NCBI RefSeq assembly: GCF_032362555.1
Contig: NC_083506.1
Span: forward strand, 9,843,501-9,907,500
Reading direction: 5' to 3'
Length of the DNA stretch: 64,000 bases
DNA from: Amyelois transitella
Lineage: Eukaryota > Arthropoda > Insecta > Lepidoptera > Pyralidae
Both the position numbers and the translations under genes were made by a program. Below, one piece after another: positions 27,001-36,173 of this stretch (its first letter is position 1; the number at the start of each line of letters is the position of its first letter). The notes under the pieces are model-generated. The model was given only the letters and a program-made list of their open reading frames with translations. It searched no databases and had not been told where the DNA came from.

Positions 27001-27671
27001 AGTTATAATTAGATTTAAGTTATGTGACGTCAATAAGTGATACCTTGTATCCAATTTTGAAAATAAATCTATTTTATTCTATTCTATGCTATATAATAAC
27101 ATCACGCTGAAACTATAAGGAGCAAAGAAATAATGGAAAATGTGGAAAAAAACGGGGAAAATTATTCATCCTTGAGGGCTTCAATGATACCCAAAATAAC
27201 TTTTCCACCCGGACGAAGTCACGGGCACATTTAGTAAATAATAAAAAATAAACAATAAGAAAATTTCCACTTACAATTTACCATGTTCACTAGCAAACCA
27301 CTCCCATTAAAACCTTGACTACTGTTTTGCTTTGGATTAATCTTAGAATTATTTTCCATCTGCCCATATAAAAGTGTATTCTCTACATTAAAGCTTTGTG
27401 TGGATTCTTTATCATCAGTTTCGGATGGATTCCCACATTCTCCAGCCATATTTTCTAGTTGTAGATCTTCAAAAATTGTACCTCTTAATGTTGCATTAGT
27501 TACATCAGGTATTGTGATAGGAGATCCTATTGAATGAGATTCATTCAATGTCTCAGACAATCGCACTGGTGTCTTTGGTTTTCTCCTGAGTATATTTGGT
27601 TTCTGAAATTTTTTCTTGTTACTATTCCTTTCTTGCGAGACAAACATTGTGGTTATAAAGGTACTAGTCAT
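21079..27671 (-). CDS. Multi-exon C2H2 zinc-finger protein
   Basis: Probable nuclear DNA-binding regulator. Twelve coding exons join in frame to 634 residues: 27671-27275, 26636-26566, 26151-26094, 25943-25756, 25521-25286, 24570-24372, 24163-23980, 23412-23288, 23003-22776, 22171-22080, 21591-21495 and 21108-21079. The first ATG follows an in-frame stop once the 5' exon (ending 27898) is joined. Residues 1-238 are Ser/Asn/Gln-rich and look disordered. From residue 239 there are six C2H2 fingers: CDIPDCNKEF..., one with a long Cys-Cys loop, CEQCGRQFF..., CGWPGCGRVF... with linker HTGDKPY, CLYPNCGASF... and CGTCGRAFL.... A degenerate seventh (ECGQVFEEPDALEAHIGSAH) lacks its first Cys. An acidic region follows, and a 30-bp last exon reads EEMMFTVWQ. 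Finger exons are strongly GC-rich against AT-rich introns. I do not recognise an orthologue; the TFIIIA/ZXD-like CxxxxC spacing is only a resemblance. Confidence 0.85.
21135..21225 (+). repeat. Dispersed non-LTR-like repeat fragment
   Basis: Contains 'gatcatggttacacatcc' and 'gtgcaggtttcctcacaatg', text common at 3' ends of lepidopteran non-LTR copies. It sits in the last intron of the zinc-finger gene. Confidence 0.5.
23116..23159. repeat. Perfect foldback, 20-bp arms, 4-base loop
   Basis: Arms 23116-23135 and 23140-23159 are exact reverse complements around TAAT. It lies in an intron of the zinc-finger gene. Confidence 0.95.
23641..23775 (+). repeat. SINE-like 250-bp repeat, right half
   Basis: Carries 'aatctcaattctatcattaa', then 'gactgttggctctgtctacc', 'gcaagggatatagacgtga' and a short TGTG tail. 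Same order as the right halves at 33425-33555 and 56241-56497. In an intron of the zinc-finger gene, opposite in orientation to it. Confidence 0.75.
26858..27236 (+). repeat. Dispersed lepidopteran repeat with a nested insertion
   Basis: Second copy of the unit at 8905-9190 (internal text 'aactactggtttgaattg', ends near 'cggacgaagtcacgggcac'). It is interrupted at about 26981-27088 by another retroelement tail that starts 'ggcgctttggaagcggtag' and ends in TTCTA repeats. The whole lies in intron 2 of the zinc-finger gene. Confidence 0.65.
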
Positions 27672-27897
27672 TTGATGGAGCGCCTGCAAATCCAAAATCA
27701 AAGGTTGGTATAAGTAGTTACCAGCTAGAAAGATGTTTCAGATTAACTGTTATTGCACTGTACAATTTGCATAGGTATTTTGAAATTTGAAGAGATAGAA
27801 TATGACTGATCCCATTAATTACCTACATTCTGAAAGCAACAAGATTTTGTCATTTCAATGTTTTCCCTCCAGATACCATTAAATTGATACTACTTAC

Positions 27898-28030
27898 CTT
27901 GGTCACGCCTTAGTCATTGTTCCTTCACAGATTAGTCAACTAATATTATTTATACTCTGTTTAGAGTAGGATACTATCTTGTTACGACTTTATTGCTTAG
28001 ATTAGACTGCGTCTGTTCTGCAAAAAGTCG
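27898..28030 (-). promoter_or_regulatory. 5' non-coding exon of the zinc-finger gene with a short uORF
   Basis: A consensus donor (AAG|GTAAGT) ends an exon at 27898, and splicing it to the acceptor at 27683 gives a leader with stops in the main frame. The leader carries a five-codon uORF at 27903-27917 (MTKA then stop). The upstream limit at about 28030 is a guess. A MITE lies just beyond, at 28157. Confidence 0.5.
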
Positions 28031-28156
28031 ACAACAAAAAGAGAAAAGTTAATAAAACGATATTCGCCATCGCGGATGACAATGAAATGAATTAGAATGA
28101 CTGTCAATGACATTATGACAACGACAGGAATGACAAGACGAACTAACAGTTTTTAA

Positions 28157-28498
28157 GACAAGGCTTACACGATCAGTTTGGCATCAGTTCAGTCCATCAA
28201 ATTGCTCAAAATGATAGGACTAGCGGACTAATGGTCCAGAATGACAAATTCAAATATTTGATATATTTAGTATCATTATAATGAATGACAACAGACTGAT
28301 GCCAGACTGAACGTGTAAGCACTCAAATCATTCTCGTGTCAGTCACAGTCATTGACAACAGAATGATAAAAAAATATTTCAAATATCAGACTTTTGTCAT
28401 TCCGGACCATTAGTCCACCAGTCAATCGCTTGGACTATAACTCTACCATCAATCTGAGCAAACTAAACTGACGCCAAACTGATCGTGTAACCCTTGTC
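28157..28498. mobile_element. 342-bp MITE with TAA target duplication (PIF/Harbinger-like)
   Basis: Inverted termini start GACAAGG and carry the shared word TACACGATCAGTTTGGC; both ends are flanked by TAA (28154-28156 and 28499-28501). A 3-bp TWA duplication is typical of PIF/Harbinger elements. A second right-hand end with the same motif lies at about 28580-28629, also followed by TAA, so a related or nested copy is present. No transposase. Confidence 0.65.
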
Positions 28499-28653
28499 TA
28501 ACATAAGTTTTATCAGTCTTAGATTGAGCGTGTAATAACAGTATTTCTCATCCCTTACTCTGGCATCAATCTTAGCTGGACCAAACTGACGGACTAAACT
28601 GACGCTAAACTGATCGTGTAAACCTTGCCTAACAACGTATTTTTTATTCTTGT

Positions 28654-28715
28654 GAAAAGGCAAAAAACTGTAGTTGCCAAGGTATTCCTTGGAAACTACA
28701 GATTTTTGCCTTTTC
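28654..28715. repeat. Foldback, 29-bp arms with two mismatches, 4-base loop
   Basis: Arms 28654-28682 and 28687-28715 pair except at two positions, with loop TATT. It follows directly after the MITE cluster but does not match its termini. Confidence 0.9.
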
Positions 28716-30654
28716 AGGTCGGGAGCACTTTAATTTTTTACTAAATAAATATCTCAAAAACTATGACCGATTTTGATGCCCCTGGCCCCACGAATTTAAA
28801 AATTCAACTCACAGATTTTACATAAACTTTTACATTTCTTCAAAATCAGTGCCGTTATGGATACACCTAGATCTCATCGGCCACCGTCTTCTTAGACCAT
28901 GCATAAATTCATAAAATCCCTCCCCTGAGATCCTGGTGTACGACTTGTAAACAAGTCGTCATCGCAATAAACTAAATAGAAATACTATGACAACGCTATG
29001 GTCGACACAGCAGGCCAGAAAAATATGTAATATGAAAAATAATATGTCCCAATATAGTATCTCTATTTAGTTTGTGGTCCCGATGCACAGCAGACAACAA
29101 GAAAAATCTTTAGACATTTTATACTCTTACATATCTGTTAGGAGATAAACTATCTGTGAGCACAACTCCACTCACAACTTCTTGTGGGACACTTGACACT
29201 GTAGCGGGAGCGATATATTCGGCTCAACCGCCACTAAAGGAAAGGTCTTACGCAAAGCTAGGTGTTATGCTTGAGGAAGAGCGTCTCCGACAATGTGTCG
29301 AAGGTTGTATAATATGCTCCAATCCGTGAAATCTTTGGTTGCGCGATTTAGACTTTTCGCTGTTTTTGCCTGATAAAGTTGCGTGATTTTATTTTGTGAC
29401 TTGTGGCGTATAGATGTCTGTGGCTACAAGTGAAGCGCAAAGACTCCTCCATTTAGTTCTTCAGAGTGTTGCACTGACTCTTTCTCTCAGTTGGATGGAT
29501 TACTGTGCTTTACGTTACAACGCTATCAGCCCATGCATCTAAGATTCTAGCAAAATCAGATAATGACATTGAATATTTAAAAACGCGCATACAATATTTT
29601 GATGAATTGGAGCGTAACTACAATAACTATAGGCTATTTGACTGTATTAAAAATATACATTTCTTTTATGTCATCAGTCTTAATATTATTTTTTTGGAGC
29701 GATTTGTAATAACGCGAGATAAAAATATTGCATTATTTAAACAAAATCCGTCTCAGAAAATTAGGTTTTTATATGCAGCTGTCACGTGACTATAAACGAA
29801 CGTGATTGGCTATTTCTATTATGACGTCAATTATCCATAAACAGACTGTGGATCGTACCGTTCCTTAGTGTTAGCTATTATTTTTCAAGATTTTATAAGT
29901 GTATGATCGCTCAGGATTACTCAGATAACATAGGTATTTAATAATGGAAACCAATTCCGCGAAAGCTAACAGTCGAAACCTACCAAAAGTGGACGCAATA
30001 ATGGTTGGAAGAAGAAATCTGGATTGTCTTCTTCAATCCAGACAATCCAGATTTCTATGCTGCCGAACTGAGGAATGTGAAAACATCAATGTAAGTATAT
30101 CTTGGTAACCACTGATCTTAGATCATGATCTGAAACCACTTCTTGCGAATATTCAAATCCATCAGCATAGAAAAAAACAGTTTCGTAGGTGATTTTATTG
30201 TTGTATTAGTGCATTGAGGCACTGCACAACATTTATAGGTCTTAATTTTAATAATTTTCACACATATGACGTGGCACAAGTTAAATAAAACAAGAGAAAA
30301 TCAAAACTTTTCGAAACACCAACAAGCTTTGTATGATATTTACACGAAATTTACGTCACTGCATGCCATGGCCGCCATATTGCTAAAAGTCGCGTTTTGG
30401 CGGCATATTTAAATATTGCATTTTCTTTTTCGATTTTTTAATAAAATAGCTGTAATAAAGGCAGAAAAGTATTTTTGTAGGGCTCCTTATAAACAAATAA
30501 ATACCCTAAGATAGTTTTTAGAACTTTGTCAAATAGCCTATAGAATGATAAAAGTACAATAGCATTAAAGTAGCCATAGGTTATGTAAACCAAAACGACT
30601 TTTAGTTATGGGATAGTATAAATAAAAGTGATGCACTTAAACATTTAAGTATTT
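28716..30654. other. Unassigned region with degraded repeat-like text
   Basis: No supportable gene. At 29943 a short frame METNSAKANSRNLPKVDAIM runs into a foldback at 30013-30056 and then loses frame, while NPDFYAAELRN appears in another frame. It looks like a broken coding fragment. A CRE-like TGACGTCA lies near 29822. A block at about 29320-29440 resembles 47050-47230 and may be a dispersed repeat. Confidence 0.35.
30013..30056. repeat. Perfect foldback, 16-bp arms, 12-base loop
   Basis: Arms 30013-30028 and 30041-30056 are exact reverse complements. It interrupts a short open frame that starts at 29943. Confidence 0.85.
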
Positions 30655-30660
30655 TTTATT
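30655..30660 (-). terminator. Candidate poly(A) signal of the Myb-like gene
   Basis: TTTATT on the plus strand, beginning seven bases beyond the stop codon on the minus strand. The 3'UTR would be very short. Confidence 0.45.
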
Positions 30661-30666
30661 ATATTA

Positions 30667-32676
30667 CTAAGTTTTTTCTTTTACAGCCAAGGAATTAGTG
30701 CTTGTTCCACTTTCATTATTAAACATTGCTGGTGTTAGATCCCCATTTTTATCTAAAATTAGTTTCTTCAAAACTCTATCATAATGATGACTATATTTTA
30801 CTAAATTGTAAAAGCCATGTTCTAAAACCTCTTCCAAAGGAACTTTTAAATATTTTTTGAAACCCCTTATTCCTCGACAGGCGACTCTGTACAAAAAATG
30901 ATGTGTATAGCCATCTGGGAACTTCTGCCGCAACTCTTTCCAACGAATATCACTCCATACCTTATATGAAGACTTTTTTAACCTTAAATATTAAATAATA
31001 AAAATTATTTACTTGCATGAGCATTTTCAGCCATAAATAAGATATGGGCAACAGCATACCTAACTACCCAAATTCACCCCTATTACTGTGCCATAGAGTT
31101 CCGTACAGGGTAGTATATTATACCACCCTGTACGGTTTATTATACTTTCTTATTATACTTACTTTTTATATATTTTTTTCCTCAGCTTTCTCAAACTAAC
31201 ACTATCTTGTACAAAAAGTTGAACATGGAGGTTAGTGTTCCAAAATTGTTGTAAATATATGTAGTGCTGATCCATATCTTCTTCAAGTTTTAACCATACT
31301 TCTTTTTCAAATTTTCTATTTTTTAATTCTTCAAGAGGAAGATTGGTGTATTGCATCAACTGTCTTACAAATTTTGTGGCTAATGGTAGTGTCCACTTAA
31401 TTCTTGGCTTTTTCACTTTCTCACCTAAAATAATACATAATATACTAGCTTAGGCAGGTCTTCGCCCCTGTGATAATTTCCAGGAAAATAAGTATATGTT
31501 ACTCCTGCAGGTCTATTCTATTTCTGTGAAAATTTGGTCAAAATCAGTCCAGTAATTTTTTATTTAATTGCTTACAAACAAAAATACAAATCTTCTTTCT
31601 TTTTAAATATTAGTATGGATCAAAAAGCTTTACAAATTAACATGGTTTGATTATATTCAGCCTCCTCTGTTTTAGATTTTATGTGACTCAAAATTTTTGT
31701 GTTTATGACTAACTATACAATAAAATACTATATATTTACCACAACTATTTATATGGAGTTTTTTATATAACCCTCTTGGTTCACGACTGAGAACCATAGA
31801 ACATGTTGTTACAGCATTCCGAGGTTCATGTTGGAAGCATATTTCCATTATTTTCTCCTCTTCACGGGAATATGAGCCTTTCACAGGTGCTCCATAGTAT
31901 GTCACAATATGTCTATAAACTTGATAGAGATTCCTTTGTAATCCACGAGCCAAATATGCTGTTACAAAATACCGTACCTTTTCTTCAGGTGCACTACAAT
32001 TGATACCTTTGTTTCTCCATCTAGCTAAGCATAAAGGTTTATCAGGTACTTTGAATTTCTGAAAAAATAATATATATAAACTTGCTTATCTATTTTTAAA
32101 AACCAAATAACCAATGATAGTATTGCAAAAAAGAAAAAATAACACACCTTTACAAATTTGTGCCAATTTTTATTCACCTTGTTTATTTCATCAGATGTAA
32201 AGCTGCCTGTTTCAAATGTCTCTTCATAATCTTGGTCTACATTTAAAGGTCTTGTTAAGCTTTTGGACATTTGATACCATGGTCGATTCCAATATATTTC
32301 TTTATCTTTCAGTTTATCCACTAACAACTAAAAAATTGTAAACATTAAAACAACGTATCAGTCAAAAAAGCAAAAAATAAATTTTATCTCCACTCTGACT
32401 CTAAAAGTGAGTGTTGGAGCCTTTTCCAGAGGAAGCTAAAGCAGGATACTATTTTCCAATCAAAATTTACTAAAAGCGAAAACAACATGCAATCTTTACA
32501 CAAACCTCCATGTATATTTCATCTTCCTCATTGAGCGTTATTAAATATTGACGAATCTTTTCCATAGCTGATGGATCATTAGAATCCATACCTTTAACTT
32601 CTTCGTATAATTGATCAATCATCTTTTCGAAAGTGTCGTAGGTGTAGGTTTCGAAAGTGTGTATCTTTCCTAACAT
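30667..32676 (-). CDS. Myb/SANT-like nuclear protein, DMTF1/TTF1-type
   Basis: Five exons, 32676-32506, 32327-32148, 32058-31740, 31424-31163 and 30982-30667 (stop TAG), join in phases 0, 0, 1 and 2 to 415 residues starting MLGKIHTFET. Residues from about 90 to 220 follow the layout of the N-terminal Myb repeats of DMTF1 and TTF1: FTSDEINKVNKNWHKF, a spacer with APEEKVRYF, ARGLQRNLYQVYRHI, KGSYSREEEKIM, then SMVLSREPRGLYKKL. This architecture marks DNA-binding proteins that act in cell-cycle transcription or rDNA termination; the alignment was done from memory. Later parts (WTLPLATKFVRQLM; YKVWSDIRWKELRQKF) could be further diverged Myb repeats. The acceptor of the last exon (30982) was chosen because it alone keeps phase. 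Upstream 300 bp hold no obvious TATA box. Confidence 0.7.
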
Positions 32677-33132
32677 TAAAAAATAATTGCCGGCATGATT
32701 TTACTCTGCGATAGGTTAGAATCTACTCCACAAGTCCACAAAACAAACGTGCTATGCATGCAGGATACAGCAATAGCTTGCTGTTGTTTTAAAAAGTGAA
32801 ATTTCAAACTATAACAGCAATCAAATAAAAGTATAAGTAATTTCTAAATTATTTACAGACACTTCCTAAACACTACAAAACACTTAGGTATTTTTTTTCG
32901 AAACAAAACAAATTTGGAAAAAGTTCCTTCTTTGACAATTTTGTTTGACTTGACATTGACACTACAGAGAGTGACTGACTTTTATTACAGTTAGAAATTC
33001 AGCTTATGATTACATAACGCTACAAGTAATATTAACGGTTACAGACTTGTTAACGTTAATTAAAAGAAACGAAAGGGGCCATGGCTAGGCAACAACGCTT
33101 TGGTTTCGATATTTATAACGTAAATAGTTTCA

Positions 33133-33555
33133 TGTGGTTCCCGGCAAAGGCGTGTGGTTCCCGGCACCAATAAAAAAAGAATAGGACCATTCCATCTCGT
33201 TCCCATGGATGTCGTAAAAGGTGACTCAAGGGATAGGCTTATGAACTTGGGATTCTTCTTTTAGGCGATGGGCTAGTGTGGTGATATGCAACCTCCACAT
33301 TAGCTTTGACACCTTTTATCATAAAACGAACATTTCAGTTCTGTCACATGTTCAAAGTCATACTGTATAATTTTATTGAATAAAGCCATATTTACTGAGA
33401 AATGGTTAGTTATTCTACAGCTAGCAACCTGTCACTATTTGAATCTCATTTCCATCATAAAACCAAACAGTTGAACGTTGCCTATTACTCTTTTCAAGAC
33501 TGTTGGCTCTGTCTACCCCGCAAGGGATATAGACATGATTATGTGTATGTGTGTG
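33133..33555 (+). repeat. SINE-like 250-bp repeat split by an LTR
   Basis: Left half at 33133-33276 (gtggttcccggcaccaat, atggatgtcgtaaaaggtga) and right half at 33425-33555 (gcaacctgtcactatttgaa, accccgcaagggatatagac) are separated by a 143-bp insertion with a GCTAG duplication. Removing the insertion and one GCTAG restores the order seen at 56241-56497. Confidence 0.8.
33277..33419 (+). mobile_element. Solo LTR, 143 bp, GCTAG target duplication
   Basis: Starts TGTGG and ends CTACA, with GCTAG at 33272-33276 and again at 33420-33424. TG...CA ends with a 5-bp duplication are diagnostic of LTR-element integration. An AATAAA lies inside, near 33379. The strand is assigned from that signal only. 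No internal region remains, so it is a recombination product. Confidence 0.75.
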
Positions 33556-33837
33556 TAAATAGTTTCGACATTCTTAACGTTAATTGGTAACGTTATTTAA
33601 AATCGCTTTATAACGATATAAGATTACATTACAGATATCACGACTATAACGGTATCATTAAGTCATAACTTTTCAAAAATATCTATATTTACCGTTATTT
33701 AGTATTCATTTGGTAATATCTCACAACTTTTAGTATTCATTTGGTAATATCTCACAACGAGGTAGTAAAACTATCAAATATGTCTCCTTTTGATAAATTG
33801 ATATCGCATATCGTAACGACTTTAGGGCATTATTCCA

Positions 33838-33990
33838 CACATACATACATAAAATCACGCCTCTTTCCCGGAGGGGTAGGCAGAGACTACCTCTTCCCAC
33901 TTGCCACGATCTCTGCATACTTCCTTCGCTTCATCCACATTCATAACTCTCTTCATGCAAGCTCGGCGGTTTCGGGTACTTCCGAAATAT
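33838..33990 (-). mobile_element. RT-LINE 3' tail fragment, reversed
   Basis: Read on the minus strand it ends in the same text as 20270-20395, including cgggaaagaggcgtgattt and a TGTA tail. Severely 5'-truncated. Confidence 0.75.
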
Positions 33991-34099
33991 TCCAAATATT
34001 CCATTACGAAACACACATTATTCCAATACGAAAATAAAATAAACTATGTAGAAATGACAGATAGGTTACAGAAAAATCGTTGTCAGAGTTGCTCCTAAG

Positions 34100-34716
34100 C
34101 AGTGTTGCCGTTTTAGCGACTTTGTCACTAGATCTAGCGGAATTTTTATGTATTTAGCGACTTATTTTTTCACTTTAGTCGTTAAAAAATAATTGGCGAT
34201 AATTTGCGTAACATAAAAGCCGCTGCTTTTATGTTACGCAAATTTTGAAAATTTTAATGGCAACACTGTGTGACGACAAACAAAAAAAAAGAACCAATCA
34301 TCTGAGACTGACGACAAGTTCTCGGGAATACACCAATCTATGACTGACGGCAAAGAAAAAGAACCAATCACGTGATACTGACGACGATTTCGCGGGAATC
34401 GCATTGAATGATGTTTTACAAATGATTGCGTCTCTCACTCGCTCCTATTGATGCAACCGTATGTCTATTTCATTTTAATTATATGTTGTTCATTCGTAAA
34501 TTTTTAGTTTTTGATAATTTTTATTAATTTCCTTTAATTTTTAATAAAAAGTGTTTGATTCTATAAATATGCTTTTATTTACAATTAATATTTTACTTTA
34601 TTTAAGTTTTTAATTTTAGCGACTTCTAGCGATTATTTTTTGCACAGTTTTTTTCATATCTGGCGACATTTCTACAGAAGTCTGGAGACTTATTTTTTTC
34701 TTAAACGGCAACACTG
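34100..34716. mobile_element. 617-bp hAT-type MITE with perfect 8-bp target duplication
   Basis: Inverted termini CAGTGTTGCCG / CGGCAACACTG at 34100-34110 and 34706-34716 are flanked by CTCCTAAG on both sides (34092-34099 and 34717-34724). An 8-bp duplication and CAGTG...CACTG ends are typical of hAT elements. The interior is AT-rich, has two related blocks around 'aaagaaccaatca' and a perfect 20-bp-arm foldback, but no transposase. Confidence 0.88.
34201..34244. repeat. Perfect foldback, 20-bp arms, 4-base loop
   Basis: Arms 34201-34220 and 34225-34244 are exact reverse complements around CGCT. It is internal to the hAT-type MITE. Confidence 0.95.
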
Positions 34717-35282
34717 CTCCTAAGCCTAATGTTTGTTACATAGTAGCAACATAGTAGGTAGTATATCTCTCTATTTAGTTTGTGGTTTGAGTTTAAATTG
34801 AGAGACAACGTTGTGTCAACGATCTGTGACTTATTTCTAAAGTGAGATACCTATACAGACAGATTCAAAACAAAGAGTATACCTAATATTCACTGCGAAC
34901 TACATCAAAATATAAAGTGAGTATGTACTAGCAGCTTATATAGCTCATAATGTAAATGTAGTTATTAAATTAAACAAATGAGCAAAATCCATGATCACAA
35001 CTGTTATATGTAAATAAGTACGTAACACAGATTTAAAAACATTACTTGAAGGTAAGTAAGTACGCAGGTACGCCACCTTACACCTGTGAAAAAAGCTTTT
35101 ACTGGAAGGTATTTCTTTGTTTATTTTTTCTCACAATTCTTACGTTGTCTTTGTTCAGGGGTTTCCCTCACGGTCCCAGCCTAACAAACAAAACGAGTGT
35201 TTATCTTGTTGTTCTTGGTTTCATTTCTTAATTTTTTTGTAGGGGAGGGAATGCATGTTCAATTCTGCAATAAATTGTAAAA

Positions 35283-36081
35283 ATGTTGAAAAATCCTAGG
35301 CAAATAGAAGAAGACTTGGATAGTGACAATGAGTTACCAAGTAGGTTAAAAATTATACTTATTTACTGCCTAGCTTTTGCGGAGGGGATTTACTTCAGTG
35401 ACAATATAAAAAAACTTTTTTTTTCCTTAAATTTTTTAAGTGGATGATGTTTATATTGTTGGATGCATTATATGTTTAAAAATGCAAATTATTGGCCCCG
35501 GAGACCCAGGAGGATATGTTTGTTAAAACATATCCTCAGTTTGAGACAGGAGAGGATATGTTTGTTAAAAGTATCTACATTATGCTACACCGTCAAATTA
35601 AAAAGCCATTACATTTTCAGATGATTACATTGAAGAAACTCCAGACATTCCAGCCTATAAAAATGATAGACGCTTTGATGTTATCCATTTCCCATGGGTT
35701 CAAAAGTTTCTCAAGAAAAATATTGAGAAATCAACAGAGGCTTGGAAACCGTATCTCTACTCCACCATAAATGAAAGAACTATATTGAAAAAAACAAATG
35801 AACTAAAATGTGGTGAAAAATTACTTGTCACAGAAGGTGTGCTTACACAAGGTGATATACTTTGTTTGAAATGTATAGAAAGCTCTTGTTCCGACTCTAC
35901 ACTACTGTGGCTGGTCAATTTCTTCATTTATAAAGATCTACAATCTAACTTTGACTTTCTAAAAACATGCTTAGTTGGAAGATTTGGAAAATTATATGAT
36001 ATTTCATTAGACACATGTTCTAAGGTACACAATTTTGAGATACTAATAGAAAATGAAATGAAGAAAGAAAATAATATCTAA
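35283..36081 (+). CDS. Small two-exon protein of unknown function
   Basis: I do not recognise this protein. Exon 1 (35283-35340, MLKNPRQIEEDLDSDNELP) joins in phase 1 to exon 2 (35621-36081, starting DYIEETPDIPAY and ending in TAA) giving 172 residues. The N-terminus is acidic. The body mixes charged and hydrophobic stretches (FPWVQKFLKK, WKPYLYSTINERTILKK, STLLWLVNFFIY) without an obvious signal peptide, transmembrane anchor or zinc motif; there are five spread cysteines in the second half. The intron is 280 bp and holds a direct and inverted repeat of 'aggatatgtttgttaaaa'. Its stop lies 92 bp from that of the phosphatase gene on the other strand. An additional upstream non-coding exon is possible. 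Confidence 0.7.
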
Positions 36082-36173
36082 ATGACAACATGATTGGCAA
36101 ATTAAACACATAACAACTTTTATATCATACTGTATTATTAAAAAAGCAGTAAATAATATAATATGTTTTAGTA

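Larger units (their letters stand above)
32677..35282. other. Repeat-rich spacer between the Myb-like gene and the 35.3-kb gene
   Basis: Promoter side of two divergent genes. It holds a SINE split by a solo LTR, a reversed LINE tail and a hAT-type MITE, listed separately. No additional gene supported. Confidence 0.6.

Noticed and set aside
29505-29789. 94-codon plus-strand frame
   Set aside because: AT-rich, no recognisable motif, no splice or promoter support.
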